Notes: generated by a model from the letters alone, not told the origin. A stretch of DNA of 52,840 nt from Flavobacteriaceae bacterium (GCA_021647985.1 JAKITQ010000021.1:1-52840), one strand, 5' to 3'. Numbered from the stretch's first letter, positions 1 through 9,124 are shown. Made by a program: numbers and translations.

Positions 1-2
1 GG

Positions 3-119
3 CTTATTGAAAAATCAGATATACAAAAAGCAAGCAAAGTAAGATCTGCAAAAGGACTTACCCTACATGTTTATGGACGACTAGCTGCGGCATTTATAAC
101 ACTAATATTCAACTCTTGA
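3..119 (+). CDS. 3' end of an unidentified gene (partial)
   Basis: An open frame enters from the left edge and ends at TGA 117-119. The 38 visible residues finish in HVYGRLAAAFITLIFNS. I do not recognise the family; a basic stretch followed by a short hydrophobic tail would fit, among other things, the C-terminus of a transposase, but that is only a guess. Its end runs tail-to-tail into a broken DinB-type gene on the other strand, so its natural C-terminus may also have been altered by the same rearrangement. Confidence 0.3.
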   Translation, partial: LIEKSDIQKASKVRSAKGLTLHVYGRLAAAFITLIFNS

Positions 120-282
120 TTCGCATTAATAATTGATGTGTAACCATAATATGGGCAATATTCCAAAAAATAGAATTGTTAAAGTTTAATGGAATACTAA
201 CTAGCTGTTCATGACTAAGTGAGTCTATAAAATGAACCAATGTTTTTCTATTAAAAATCGCCGTTTCAAATATTTTATCCAT
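109..282 (-). pseudogene. Truncated DinB-family protein, N-terminal fragment
   Basis: Reading leftwards from ATG at 282 gives 57 residues, beginning MDKIFETAIFNRKTL and including FNNSIFWNIAHIMVTHQLL. That pattern is the first and second helix of DinB/DUF664-type four-helix proteins, including the His that usually binds metal. Such proteins are about 150 residues long. Here the frame stops at TGA 109-111 right after the QLLM segment, and no DinB-like sequence continues in any frame to the left edge. I read it as a gene cut off by a rearrangement near position 120. The start codon and upstream region look intact, so a short peptide could still be made. Confidence 0.55.
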
Positions 283-345
283 TTATTTAATTTTTAGTTA
301 AAAATAAGTAACTTTCCCATGATAAATACCATGTAATCAAAATTA

Positions 346-702
346 ATGAAAAAAATTTATTACTTAAAAACTTGTGATACCTGTAAAAGAATTTTAAATT
401 CGATTCCTCTTGATCAATTTTTACTTCAAGAAATAAAAACAGAGTCAATTACTTTTGAGCAGTTGGAAGAAATGAAAGAACTGGCAGGCAATTATGAATC
501 CCTTTTTAATAGAAGAGCTAAAAAATATAAAGCAATGGATTTAAAAAATCAAACTTTAACAGAGCAAGATTATAAGCAATTAATTCTTGATGCATATACT
601 TTTCTAAAACGACCGGTAATTATCATTGAAAATCAAATTTATATTGGAAATAGTAAAAAAAATTTAGATCTGTTGATAAATAATATTATTTTTAAACAAT
701 AG
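346..702 (+). CDS. ArsC/Spx-like thioredoxin-fold protein
   Basis: This 118-residue protein has the length and fold signature of the ArsC/Spx/YffB family. It starts MKKIYYLKTCDTCKRIL, placing Cys10 and Cys13 in a CxxC at the end of the first strand, and has the family's RP loop (KRPVIIIENQIYIG) near residue 90. Family members are arsenate reductases, RNA-polymerase-binding Spx regulators or uncharacterised reductases. The CxxC is closer to Spx or YffB than to true ArsC, so arsenate reduction is not assured. The stop codon shares one base with the GTG of the next gene, suggesting translational coupling. Confidence 0.75.
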   Translation: MKKIYYLKTCDTCKRILNSIPLDQFLLQEIKTESITFEQLEEMKELAGNYESLFNRRAKKYKAMDLKNQTLTEQDYKQLILDAYTFLKRPVIIIENQIYIGNSKKNLDLLINNIIFKQ

Positions 703-2399
703 TGCATACGAATTTGTCTAAAAAAAATATAACAATTCTAATTATAGTGGTAGTTTTTGTCTCTATTGCTTTATCTATCAATGCAATTATTTCAAAGGTC
801 ATTACAACAAAAATTAACGAACTTGTTTTAAATAATAGTTTTAAATTACATACTGCTAAAGTTGAAAATGTTAAATTTAATCTCTTTGAAAGATCCGTTA
901 CGGCAAATAATTTATTTCTCACCCCAACCAAAGAGTCTATTTCAAAATTAAAAGGACAATCGCTTAAGAATAAAGAACTTGAAAAAATTAGTATTTCATC
1001 TATTAAATTTAAAGGAATTCATTTGACAAAAATTCTTTTTTATAATGACATCCATATCAATACATTGCTTGTTGATAATCTTCTTTTTCAGGATTTCATA
1101 AATCCAAAAATAAAAGACAAGCCCGATCAGAAAAAACCATTCAATTTAGATTCAATTGCTATTCGAAAAATAAAAGGCCTTCAAATTGATAAAATAAAAT
1201 TTAACAATTTTAATTTCCAACAAATTGATATTAATTCTAAAGAACTTTTGTTTCATCATGAACCATTTAACTTAATAATTGATGGGTTTATATTGAAAAA
1301 TATAGGCGATCAAGTATTTAAATTAATGCCTATAAAAAATGTTTTTGAAATTCATGATGTTGAAATCAAATTACCAAAAAAGGGCTATAATCTTCAAATT
1401 GCTTCGATAAAATTAGATTTTAATAAGGCGGTTATTGCTGTTGAAAAATTTAAATACAAACCTTTAATTGATAAACGCACCTTAGCCAACAGTTATAAAT
1501 TCTCTAAAGCTGTTTTTGATACAGAAATAGATAAAATATTTATCTATAATTTCCAATTGAAGGAAATGCTAAAAAAACAAGGCGTATTCATAGATAGTAT
1601 AGAAGTCATAGACTTAGGTCTTGAGGTTTATAAAGATAAAAGAAAGCCATTTGATGAATCTATGCGCCCAAAAGACCCTCATGTTTTACTCAAAGAAATG
1701 AAGTCGCCATTACATATTCAAAAAATTAAAGTAAAAAATGGTTCCATTTTGTTTGAAGCTCAATTGGAAAAAAACGATTTATTAATGACCCTTAACTTAA
1801 ATAATGTTAATGCCAATATTAATAATATTACTTCAATAAAAAAATATAGAGAAAATCCTCTTGAGGTTGATTTTCGATCTGATTTAATGAACAGATCAAA
1901 AATGCATATAAATATTATTTTCCCGTTAAAAGATTTTAACAATTCCTTCAAATTCTATGGAACTCTTGGCCCTGCCAAACTAAAATACTTCGATTCGGCT
2001 TTATATCCAACCCTAGGTTTAAAAGTATTGCAAGGTGAGCTTGATGGTTTAAAATTTGATGCCGTTGCTCATAGTAACAGTTCTGAGGGTAAAATGACTA
2101 TGCTTTATCATAATTTAAAGGCTGAAGTATTTAAATCTCATTCCTTAGAAGAAAATAAATTTTTAAGTTGGGTGGTAAAGGGTGCTACTTACAAATCAAA
2201 TCCTAAAAAACATAAACCTCCAAAAGAAGTTGTTCTACATGCAGATAGAGTAATTTATAAAGGTTTTATAAATTACATCTGGAAAACTTTACAAAGTGGA
2301 ATTATAGCCACCATAACTCCTATAGGAACTACTACAAAAAAAGCAGAAAAAAAGAAATTAAAAAAAGAAAAAAGGGAGAAAAGAAGAAATCACAATTAA
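702..2399 (+). CDS. AsmA/DUF748-like membrane-anchored protein
   Basis: This is a 565-residue protein with one N-terminal transmembrane segment (about residues 9-31). A long region follows, rich in alternating beta strands that repeat the style IKKIKIKNGSILF and VDNLLFQDF, as in AsmA, TamB and DUF748 proteins that span the periplasm and handle outer-membrane lipids or assembly. The C-terminus is strongly basic (KKAEKKKLKKEKREKRR). It starts with GTG at 702, overlapping the stop of the ArsC-like gene by one base. It converges on the DUF4254 gene, and the two stop codons overlap within 2396-2399. The family call is based on overall pattern, not a sharp motif. Confidence 0.55.
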   Translation: MHTNLSKKNITILIIVVVFVSIALSINAIISKVITTKINELVLNNSFKLHTAKVENVKFNLFERSVTANNLFLTPTKESISKLKGQSLKNKELEKISISSIKFKGIHLTKILFYNDIHINTLLVDNLLFQDFINPKIKDKPDQKKPFNLDSIAIRKIKGLQIDKIKFNNFNFQQIDINSKELLFHHEPFNLIIDGFILKNIGDQVFKLMPIKNVFEIHDVEIKLPKKGYNLQIASIKLDFNKAVIAVEKFKYKPLIDKRTLANSYKFSKAVFDTEIDKIFIYNFQLKEMLKKQGVFIDSIEVIDLGLEVYKDKRKPFDESMRPKDPHVLLKEMKSPLHIQKIKVKNGSILFEAQLEKNDLLMTLNLNNVNANINNITSIKKYRENPLEVDFRSDLMNRSKMHINIIFPLKDFNNSFKFYGTLGPAKLKYFDSALYPTLGLKVLQGELDGLKFDAVAHSNSSEGKMTMLYHNLKAEVFKSHSLEENKFLSWVVKGATYKSNPKKHKPPKEVVLHADRVIYKGFINYIWKTLQSGIIATITPIGTTTKKAEKKKLKKEKREKRRNHN

Positions 2400-3022
2400 T
2401 CTTTTTTATATAACATTGGATTTAAATCATCATCGTTATACATTTTCATTTGTTTGTACACTTTCATATATTTTTTACCTTCAGAAATATCTATTAAAAG
2501 GTCATCAATTGCCTCTGATAAATCTTCTCTTTGTTCCAATAAAATATTTAGTTTAATTTTACAGGCACTTCTATGTTCACTACTCGCTGCTTCACGAGTA
2601 GCTTCCTCATTCATATGATATATTTTTAATGCCAATATCGACAATCTGTCTAAGGCCCAAGCTGGACTTTCCGTGTTTAATTTCGCGTTTTCAGCGACAT
2701 GAACATCTTTGTGTTTATTTAAAAAATAACTATCAACATATTCCACCATATCCGTCCTGTCTTGATTAGAAGCATCAATTTTCCTTTTTAATTTTAAAGC
2801 ATCAACAGGATCAATATCAGGAATTCTAATAATATCTTCATAGTGCCATTGTACTGTATCTATCCAACATTTTCTATACAACAAGTGTTCTAAATTGTTA
2901 TTTGGAAATGGGTTTTCAAAATCCTGATCTACCATATCTTTTATGTGATACTTTTCAATAACATTATCAAATATTTGGTTGTACTGCTTTGAATTCATCA
3001 TATTACAAAAATTTTCGTTCAA
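2396..3022 (-). CDS. DUF4254 domain-containing protein
   Basis: This 208-residue alpha-helical protein matches the Bacteroidetes-specific DUF4254 family, with the typical segments LLYRKCWIDTVQWHYEDIIR, DPVDALKLKRKIDASNQDRTD and ESPAWALDRLSILALKIYHM. Function is unknown; in related genomes DUF4254 genes often stand near glycosyltransferases. ATG at 3022 overlaps the end of the upstream gene by 20 bp; ATG at 3001, immediately after that gene's TAA, is an equally good start. It is co-transcribed with the acidic protein upstream and converges on the AsmA-like gene. Confidence 0.8.
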   Translation of the reverse strand: MNENFCNMMNSKQYNQIFDNVIEKYHIKDMVDQDFENPFPNNNLEHLLYRKCWIDTVQWHYEDIIRIPDIDPVDALKLKRKIDASNQDRTDMVEYVDSYFLNKHKDVHVAENAKLNTESPAWALDRLSILALKIYHMNEEATREAASSEHRSACKIKLNILLEQREDLSEAIDDLLIDISEGKKYMKVYKQMKMYNDDDLNPMLYKKD

Positions 3023-3725
3023 TTATTATTATTAATCTTTCTTCCAATTCCTCTTGCCCCTTCCATCTGTATTTTGGCTTGACATTATTTTTAATATAGT
3101 TTATTGCATCATGTTTATTATCAAAATCATTTAAGCTACTTAATACCTTATTAAACTCTGACTGATTGAAATTGAAAAGCTTGTTTACAAAAGCTATTCT
3201 ATCATTCAAACCAATTTGTAATTGGCTACCCAATAACTTATCATTTAATGATAACTGTTTTGGTTCTGGCCTTTTAGATTTGAATAAATTTTTAGTTTCG
3301 TCTAGTGAAATAGTATCTTTAAATTCTTCTTTTTGACTCATATCTTCTTTTATAGAGTCAAAAGTTGGCACAAATAAATCTTTCAAACTAACCGGCTCAC
3401 TTGTCTCATCATTATTATGTGAGTCACTTTTTAAATCAGAATTTTCCTCTATATCAAAAGTTAATAATTCTTTGTGTTCATTTTCAAGATTAGAATCTAT
3501 ATTATTGGTATCTTCTTCAATGGGTGTAGCTTGTTCATCTTCTTTAAATTTCTCCTTTTCTATATCGATTACCGGTTCTAGATTTTTATTCAAATAACCT
3601 AAAGCAGCAAGTTTATCGTAAATTTCTAATGTTTTGTTTCGCAAGATATCTACCTCATGTTCTTCTTTTAACAAAAGAATTTCTTCCGCCAGATTTTTCA
3701 ATTCATTAATTAAATTCTTACGCAT
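3003..3725 (-). CDS. Conserved acidic hypothetical protein
   Basis: The protein has 240 residues in three parts: a short N-terminal coiled coil (residues 1-45, with LAALGYL), an acidic low-complexity linker (about 50-140, rich in Glu, Asp, Asn and Ser), and a conserved C-terminal domain starting near LLGSQLQIGLNDRIAFVNKL and ending in ERLIIIIERKFL. I know this C-terminal pattern from other Flavobacteriia, where it has no assigned function. It is the first gene of a two-gene unit with the DUF4254 gene and is transcribed divergently from tdk. A TATTTTTG box lies 45 bp upstream. Confidence 0.65.
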   Translation of the reverse strand: MRKNLINELKNLAEEILLLKEEHEVDILRNKTLEIYDKLAALGYLNKNLEPVIDIEKEKFKEDEQATPIEEDTNNIDSNLENEHKELLTFDIEENSDLKSDSHNNDETSEPVSLKDLFVPTFDSIKEDMSQKEEFKDTISLDETKNLFKSKRPEPKQLSLNDKLLGSQLQIGLNDRIAFVNKLFNFNQSEFNKVLSSLNDFDNKHDAINYIKNNVKPKYRWKGQEELEERLIIIIERKFL

Positions 3726-3769
3726 AAATTAAATTTTAAAACACAAAATGTTTTTTAAAGAAATTTATA

Positions 3770-3777
3770 CAAAAATA
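3770..3777 (-). promoter_or_regulatory. Candidate -7 box for the acidic protein/DUF4254 unit
   Basis: The minus strand reads TATTTTTG, matching the Bacteroidetes -7 consensus TAnnTTTG. It lies 45 bp before the ATG at 3725. I see no clear -33 TTG at the expected distance. Confidence 0.3.
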
Positions 3778-3813
3778 ACATTTTCAAAATAAAACTCTAC
3801 TAAAGATTTTCAT

Positions 3814-3821
3814 TACTTTTG
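3814..3821 (+). promoter_or_regulatory. Candidate -7 box for tdk
   Basis: TACTTTTG matches TAnnTTTG. Its last base is the first base of a long hairpin at 3821-3855, so the predicted transcription start, about seven bases downstream, falls inside the left arm. No good -33 TTG is present at 17-23 bp. Confidence 0.4.
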
Positions 3822-3855
3822 CTTTCTTAAAGAATTTTTTTTTCTTTAAGAAAGC
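3821..3855. repeat. Perfect 12-bp inverted repeat in the tdk leader
   Basis: GCTTTCTTAAAG at 3821-3832 is exactly complementary to CTTTAAGAAAGC at 3844-3855, with an 11-base loop of almost only T. It lies between divergent genes, directly after the tdk -7 box, so it is not a terminator for either neighbour. It could be an operator for a dimeric regulator or a hairpin at the 5' end of the tdk mRNA. Confidence 0.6.
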
Positions 3856-3898
3856 AACACAAAAATTTGTATAACACTTTCAAGCTTGAAAATACAAT

Positions 3899-4510
3899 AT
3901 GTTTCTTGAAAATACGGTAAATCATACTGAAAAATTTGGATGGATCGAGGTTATTTGCGGATCGATGTTCTCTGGTAAAACAGAAGAATTAATCCGACGT
4001 CTTAAACGCGCTCAATTTGCCAAACAAACTGTTGAGATTTTTAAACCTACTGTTGATACAAGATATGCTGATGAAATGGTTGTTTCACACGATGAAAATG
4101 TAATTCGTTGTACTCCAGTTCCTTCATCAGCAAATATTATACTTTTGGCAAACAATATTGATGTTGTTGGTATTGATGAAGCCCAATTTTTTGATGATGA
4201 AATTGTACATGTTTGCAATGATTTGGCTAACAGAGGCATTAGAGTTATAGTTGCTGGCTTGGACATGGATTTTAAAGGAAACCCTTTCGGGCCTATGCCT
4301 GCTCTTATGGCAACTGCCGAGTATGTTACAAAAGTACATGCAGTATGTACTAAAACAGGAAATTTAGCACATTTTAGTCATAGAACTGTGGCTGATGAAA
4401 ATTTGGTTCTATTAGGTGAGGTTCAAGAATATGAGCCTTTAAGCCGAGCTGCTTATTATAGAGAATTGCAAAAAGAAAAAAAGAAATTAGAGGAAAAAAA
4501 TGAACAATAG
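3899..4510 (+). CDS. tdk: Thymidine kinase (type II)
   Basis: Thymidine kinase phosphorylates thymidine to dTMP in the cytosolic pyrimidine salvage pathway. The 203-residue protein has the P-loop GSMFSGKT at residues 21-28, the DEAQFF motif at 93-98 with catalytic Glu94, the lasso region with [15 protein letters not shown], and the C-terminal [10 protein letters not shown]. The usual zinc-finger cysteines are largely missing, since only one Cys remains in CTKTG. The last 11 bp overlap alr, so the two are probably translated together. A hairpin sits in the leader. Confidence 0.95.
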   Translation: MFLENTVNHTEKFGWIEVICGSMFSGKTEELIRRLKRAQFAKQTVEIFKPTVDTRYADEMVVSHDENVIRCTPVPSSANIILLANNIDVVGIDEAQFFDDEIVHVCNDLANRGIRVIVAGLDMDFKGNPFGPMPALMATAEYVTKVHAVCTKTGNLAHFSHRTVADENLVLLGEVQEYEPLSRAAYYRELQKEKKKLEEKNEQ

Positions 4511-5600
4511 TCCTACAGTTTTAGAAATAGATACTTCTGCAATCAAACATAATCTTCGTTATTTTAAATCAAAAATTCAAGGAACAACCAAATTAATGGT
4601 TGTAATTAAAGCCTATGCTTACGGAAGTGATGCTATTGCCATTGCTAAAATTTTAGAGAATCAACAAGTTGATTATATTGCAGTTGCTTATACTTACGAA
4701 GGAATTGCTCTTCGAAAAGCAAATATCAAACTGCCTATATTAATATTACACCCACAAATTGAAAATTTTGAATTATTAATTGCACATGATCTCGAGCCAA
4801 ATTTATATAGTTTGAGAACCTTAAATCATTTTATTAAAATTTCTAATTCTAAATATTTAAATGCGTACCCTATCCATTTAAAAATCAATTCAGGAATGAA
4901 TAGATTGGGTTTTAAGGAAAAGGATATTGAAAATTTAACCTCTACTTTACAAAACACAAAACATATAAAGATTATTTCCTATTATTCACATTTAGCGTCT
5001 AGTGAATCTCAAAACGAAATCGAATTTACCAATAAGCAAATAAGTCTCTTTACTAAAATTACAGATGCATTAAATACCAACCTATTTATCAAACCATTAA
5101 AGCACATTTTAAATACTTCGGGTATAATTAATTTTCCTGAAGCACAATTTGATATGGTAAGGTTAGGTATTGGTTTCTACGGATTTGGTAATTCCAAATT
5201 AGAAACCTCTAGGCTTAAAAATGTATGCAATTTAAAAACCAAAATATCACAAATTCAAACCCTTAAAAAAGGGGAGGCAGCAGGTTATAACAGAAGATTT
5301 ATTGCAGATAATCAAACAGATATTGGTATTTTACCTATTGGCTATGCCGATGGCATTAACAGAAACCTAAGCAATGGTAAAGGCTTTGTATACATTAATA
5401 AATTTAAAGTGCCGATTATTGGTACAATTTGTATGGATATTACCATGATCAACCTTGACGGAATTAAATGTAAAGAAGGCGATGAAGTGATTATTTTTAA
5501 TCATCAAGATCATATATTAGATATGGCAAAAATTAACAATACTATTAGCTACCAAGTACTAACTTCTATTTCACAAAGAGTTAGAAGAGAAATTGTTTAA
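4500..5600 (+). CDS. alr: Alanine racemase
   Basis: This PLP enzyme converts L-alanine to D-alanine for peptidoglycan. The 366-residue protein has the usual length for a stand-alone enzyme. The PLP lysine is Lys37 in VIKAYAYGS, the second catalytic residue is the Tyr in AAGYNRRF (around residue 260), and the C-terminal barrel carries [12 protein letters not shown]. Many Bacteroidetes fuse Alr to MurF; this one is free-standing and overlaps tdk by 11 bp. The mscL gene follows 47 bp later. Confidence 0.93.
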   Translation: MNNSPTVLEIDTSAIKHNLRYFKSKIQGTTKLMVVIKAYAYGSDAIAIAKILENQQVDYIAVAYTYEGIALRKANIKLPILILHPQIENFELLIAHDLEPNLYSLRTLNHFIKISNSKYLNAYPIHLKINSGMNRLGFKEKDIENLTSTLQNTKHIKIISYYSHLASSESQNEIEFTNKQISLFTKITDALNTNLFIKPLKHILNTSGIINFPEAQFDMVRLGIGFYGFGNSKLETSRLKNVCNLKTKISQIQTLKKGEAAGYNRRFIADNQTDIGILPIGYADGINRNLSNGKGFVYINKFKVPIIGTICMDITMINLDGIKCKEGDEVIIFNHQDHILDMAKINNTISYQVLTSISQRVRREIV

Positions 5601-5647
5601 CTATTTTCATTATATTCGCTCTTAACTAATCTTAAAACCCAAAAAGA

Positions 5648-6052
5648 ATGTTAAAAGAATTTAAAGAGTTTGCATTAAAAGGTAGTCTACTTGACATTGC
5701 CGTTGGTTTTGTAATGGGCGCCGCATTTAAAAGTGTTGTAACGGCTTTTACTGCCGGAATTGTTTCACCCTTAATTGGCATATTATTTAATGCCAATTTT
5801 AAAGATTTAAAATGGATTGTTAAAGAAGGTATTGCAAACGCCGAAGGTAAAATTGAAGGTAGCATTGCTGTTTTATATGGCGAGTTTATTACAACCATTA
5901 TCGACTTTGTTATTGTGGCTTTTGTTATGTTCTTAATTGTGAAAGCAGTAAACAGCACAAAAAGAAAAGAGGAAGAAGCTCCTGCGCCTCCAGCTGGACC
6001 GTCTCAAGAAGATTTACTTGGAGAAATTAGAGATTTATTGGCAAAAAAATAA
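5648..6052 (+). CDS. mscL: Large-conductance mechanosensitive channel
   Basis: MscL forms a pentameric inner-membrane pore that opens under high membrane tension and protects cells from hypo-osmotic shock. The 134 residues start with the conserved amphipathic helix MLKEFKEFALKGSLLDIAVG, followed by TM1 (about 15-45), a periplasmic loop, TM2 (about 78-100) and a charged C-terminal bundle ending LLGEIRDLLAKK. The spacing to alr (47 bp, same strand) suggests one transcript. It converges on the MOSC gene with only a few bases between them. Confidence 0.95.
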   Translation: MLKEFKEFALKGSLLDIAVGFVMGAAFKSVVTAFTAGIVSPLIGILFNANFKDLKWIVKEGIANAEGKIEGSIAVLYGEFITTIIDFVIVAFVMFLIVKAVNSTKRKEEEAPAPPAGPSQEDLLGEIRDLLAKK

Positions 6053-6056
6053 GAAA

Positions 6057-6602
6057 TTAGGTTTTTTTACTTTTATAAACCTCAGCAATAGATGGTGTAT
6101 TGTTTGCTTTTTCTAAAAGTACCAATACATCGTTTTTTGCTACAAAACCGGTTTGTAATACTTTAAAATATACGCCACTTTTAGTTGTGCTCCAAAATTG
6201 TTTAACGATATTCATATTTTTAAATCGAATACCCAGTTTAAAACAAGGCTGACGAGGTTTACTCACTTCCAATTTAGCTTCTCCTAGTTGATAAATGCTT
6301 CCTATGTTTAATTTTTCTTCAAACAAGTTGCTTATGGTTAAATTTTCACCAAACATGCCGTAATTGAATTCTAAATTAGGGTATAAATTCTTCCAATAAT
6401 TATAGTGGTTTTCACCATATGCATAAACTGCTTGGTCTATACCTCCATGATTTTTTCTATCAATAACATCATCGTTATCAACACCTTCTTTTCCTAAAAA
6501 TATCGCCTGTTCTACGGGTAATTTATAAATACCTGTTTCGTAAGTTTTATTTTTCCAAACAACTGTTTTTCTTTTTCCGATGTTTACTGATATTACTTGC
6601 AT
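6057..6602 (-). CDS. MOSC domain-containing protein (YiiM-like)
   Basis: The 181-residue protein consists of one MOSC domain, the sulfur-carrier domain related to molybdenum-cofactor sulfurase C-termini. Visible motifs are DRKNHGGIDQAVYAYG (residues 48-63), YGMFGENLTI and SKPRQPCFKLG, which carries the conserved Cys thought to hold sulfur. Stand-alone MOSC proteins such as YiiM reduce N-hydroxylated substrates with molybdenum cofactor, and that is a possible role here. No molybdenum-cofactor genes are nearby. Confidence 0.88.
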   Translation of the reverse strand: MQVISVNIGKRKTVVWKNKTYETGIYKLPVEQAIFLGKEGVDNDDVIDRKNHGGIDQAVYAYGENHYNYWKNLYPNLEFNYGMFGENLTISNLFEEKLNIGSIYQLGEAKLEVSKPRQPCFKLGIRFKNMNIVKQFWSTTKSGVYFKVLQTGFVAKNDVLVLLEKANNTPSIAEVYKSKKT

Positions 6603-6673
6603 CTCAAAACTTATTTAAATCCATTAGAACTAATTATTTTGACCTGATTCACTATTTCATCTGCCAATTCACG

Positions 6674-6730
6674 CATTCTCTCACTCCCTTATTCTCTCAA
6701 TCTCTCATTCACACACTCCCATTCCCTCAT
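6674..6730. repeat. Pyrimidine-rich low-complexity stretch
   Basis: This intergenic stretch is a degenerate run of CTCT, CATT and CACTCCC units (plus-strand view), between the GH3-family and MOSC genes. It contains no ORF or clear hairpin. It resembles a decayed short-unit tandem repeat. Confidence 0.5.
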
Positions 6731-6734
6731 TATA

Positions 6735-8234
6735 TCAATACAACACCAACTTATCAGCAATTTTTCTATCATTAGCCAATCTCGGAATTTTATTTTGTCC
6801 GCCCAATTTACCAACGGATTTCATATAATTTTTAAAACCATCTTTAGCAACAGCACTTATTTTTAAAGTCTGCAATATTTTTCCTTCCAACAAATCCAAA
6901 TAATACGAATTTTGTTTTTGCATCGCATTATCAACTTTTTTTGCCAAGGCATCTAAATTGTCAGGTTTTTCATCAAATTCAATAAACCACTCATGATAAG
7001 GTATTTCTCCTTCAAGCGGATTTACTTGCGGAGCAACTGTAAATTCGTTTATTTTAATATTTGTTCCTGCAATAGCCTCTTGCAAAGCCTCTTCTACTTC
7101 CTTTGCAATAACATGCTCTCCAAATGCAGAAATAAAATGTTTTATTCTTCCTGTTACCAGAATTCTAAAAGGTTTAAGAGAAGTAAATTCTATGGTATCG
7201 CCAATATTGTATGCCCAAAGTCCGGCATTGGTAGAGATTATCATCACATAATTAACACCTAATTTTACATCGGCAATAGTAATTCTTGTTGGATTTTCCT
7301 CAAAAAATTCAGAAGCAGGAATAAATTCATAAAAAATTCCGCTATTGAGAAGCAAAAGCATTCCTAGTTTTTTATTGGTCTTATTTTGTTTGTCTTGATA
7401 GGCAAAAAATCCTTCAGAGGCCGGGAATAACTCTATGGAATCTACTTTTTTACCAATCATATTTTCCATATTTTTACGATAAGGCTCGTAGTTTACACCG
7501 CCATAAACAAACAAGTTGAAATTTGGAAAGATCTCGCCAATCTTTTTCCCTTCTTTTGCCATTAATTTTTCGAAATACATTTGTACCCAAGAAGGTATTC
7601 CACTTATTAAGCGCATATCTTCCACTGCCGTTTCTTCAACTATGGCATTTACTTTGGTTTCCCAATCATCAATGCAGTTTGTACCCCAAGTTGGCATACG
7701 ATTTTTCTGTAAGTATTTAGGTACATAATGGGCAACTATTCCGGAAAGGCGGCCAGTTTTAATAAAATTCGAATCGTCAATTTCTGGACTTCCTTGTAAA
7801 AAAATCATTTTCCCATTAACAAAATCTGCATTACCTGTTTCTGCAATATAAAGTAACAATGCTTCTTTTGCTGCTGCTATTTGAAAAGGCATGGACTCTT
7901 TGGTTATTGGAATATATTTTTCACCTGAAGTGGTACCCGAAGTCTTAGCAAAATAAATAGGTTTCCCTTTCCATAAGATATCGCTTTCTCCCTCTTTTAT
8001 TCTTTCAACATAAGGCTTTAATTGTTCGTAATCTCTTACCGGAACCTTATTTATAAAATCATTGTGATTTTTTATAGATTTAAAATTATGGTCTGTACCA
8101 AAAACTGTATCCTCGGCCTGACCAATTAAATTTTGAAACACCTTATTTTGAGTTACAATTGGTTTATCAGCCCATTGATAAACTTTTTTTGAAACTTTAT
8201 TAGCGTATATTTTTGCAAAAAATGATTTTAACAC
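6735..8234 (-). CDS. GH3 auxin-responsive-promoter family protein (acyl-adenylating)
   Basis: The 499-residue protein is a bacterial GH3-family member in the ANL adenylating superfamily, related to plant enzymes that join amino acids to carboxylic acids. The phosphate-binding loop is AKTSGTTSGEKYIPIT (about residues 109-124); other motifs are ISGIPSWVQMYFEKL, LFPASEGFFAYQD, the hinge-region FRILVTGRIKHFISAFGEHV and a C-terminal domain. The substrate is unknown. It starts 29 bp after the M23 peptidase gene on the same strand, so the two probably share a transcript. Confidence 0.88.
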   Translation of the reverse strand: MLKSFFAKIYANKVSKKVYQWADKPIVTQNKVFQNLIGQAEDTVFGTDHNFKSIKNHNDFINKVPVRDYEQLKPYVERIKEGESDILWKGKPIYFAKTSGTTSGEKYIPITKESMPFQIAAAKEALLLYIAETGNADFVNGKMIFLQGSPEIDDSNFIKTGRLSGIVAHYVPKYLQKNRMPTWGTNCIDDWETKVNAIVEETAVEDMRLISGIPSWVQMYFEKLMAKEGKKIGEIFPNFNLFVYGGVNYEPYRKNMENMIGKKVDSIELFPASEGFFAYQDKQNKTNKKLGMLLLLNSGIFYEFIPASEFFEENPTRITIADVKLGVNYVMIISTNAGLWAYNIGDTIEFTSLKPFRILVTGRIKHFISAFGEHVIAKEVEEALQEAIAGTNIKINEFTVAPQVNPLEGEIPYHEWFIEFDEKPDNLDALAKKVDNAMQKQNSYYLDLLEGKILQTLKISAVAKDGFKNYMKSVGKLGGQNKIPRLANDRKIADKLVLY

Positions 8235-8263
8235 GAAATTATTTTTGAAGTTATAAAATATAA

Positions 8264-9124
8264 TTACTTAAAATTGATATAGTTAGATGGGTTTACTGGG
8301 TAACCATCATTCCAAAGTTCAAAATGCAAATGGGGGCCGGTAGAAAATGTTCCTGTTGACCCTGCGCTGGCAATTACTTCACCCGATTTTACCAATTCAC
8401 CTTGGTCTTTATAAATAGTTGCATTGTGTTTATAAATTGAAATAAAATTCTGACTATGTTCAATAATTACTACATAACCCGTATCTGCAGTAAAACCTTT
8501 AAAAATAATGGTTCCATCTGCAACGGCTTTAACAGGTGTGTTTTTATCTACTGCTAAATCAATGGCGTAATGTTTTTCTTTAGTACTATAATCTTGTGTA
8601 ATGGAACCCTTGATAGGTGCGGTAAAAACAATGTCTGTATTTTTTTTCGCTTGTTCAAAAACACTATATCTGTCTTCTTGTTCAACTTCTTCTCTAAAAG
8701 CAGAATCAAGCGCTGTTGGAGCAAAATCTATTTTCTCAATACTCAATTGCTCTAAAACCGAATCTTTATTAAAAGTAACTCTAGATATTTCACCTTTTAA
8801 AACCTGTTGGATATTCTCAATATAAAGATCATTAGCAGCAAGGGCTTGATTTAATGAATCTACCTTATAAACCAAATTGGTAGCGTCTCTTTTTAACTCG
8901 GTAGAAGAATACCCTTGAATATATTCTTTTAAAGGTGTAAGAATGATGAATAAGAAGGTTGTAATAATTAAAAACATAGAAAAAAGACCTCCATAAACAA
9001 ATACCGTTAATCGGTTTAATTTAAATGAAAACCTTTCTTCAAAGGTCTCTTCATTTAAAACAACAAATCGGTATTTAAATGTTAGTTTGTCTTTTAGTTT
9101 ATTCTTTATAATATTTTTTTCCAT
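8264..9124 (-). CDS. M23-family metallopeptidase, membrane-anchored
   Basis: This is a cell-wall endopeptidase or divisome-type LytM protein of 286 residues. The N-terminus is cytoplasmic, with one TM segment (about 42-65), then a coiled coil (about 75-130), then the LytM domain. The zinc-binding residues look complete: HYAID near residue 188 and GPHLHFELW near 265, with EHSQN in between. So it is predicted to be an active peptidase rather than an inactive regulator. A TATATTTG box lies just upstream. It precedes the GH3-family gene on the same strand. Confidence 0.9.
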   Translation of the reverse strand: MEKNIIKNKLKDKLTFKYRFVVLNEETFEERFSFKLNRLTVFVYGGLFSMFLIITTFLFIILTPLKEYIQGYSSTELKRDATNLVYKVDSLNQALAANDLYIENIQQVLKGEISRVTFNKDSVLEQLSIEKIDFAPTALDSAFREEVEQEDRYSVFEQAKKNTDIVFTAPIKGSITQDYSTKEKHYAIDLAVDKNTPVKAVADGTIIFKGFTADTGYVVIIEHSQNFISIYKHNATIYKDQGELVKSGEVIASAGSTGTFSTGPHLHFELWNDGYPVNPSNYINFK

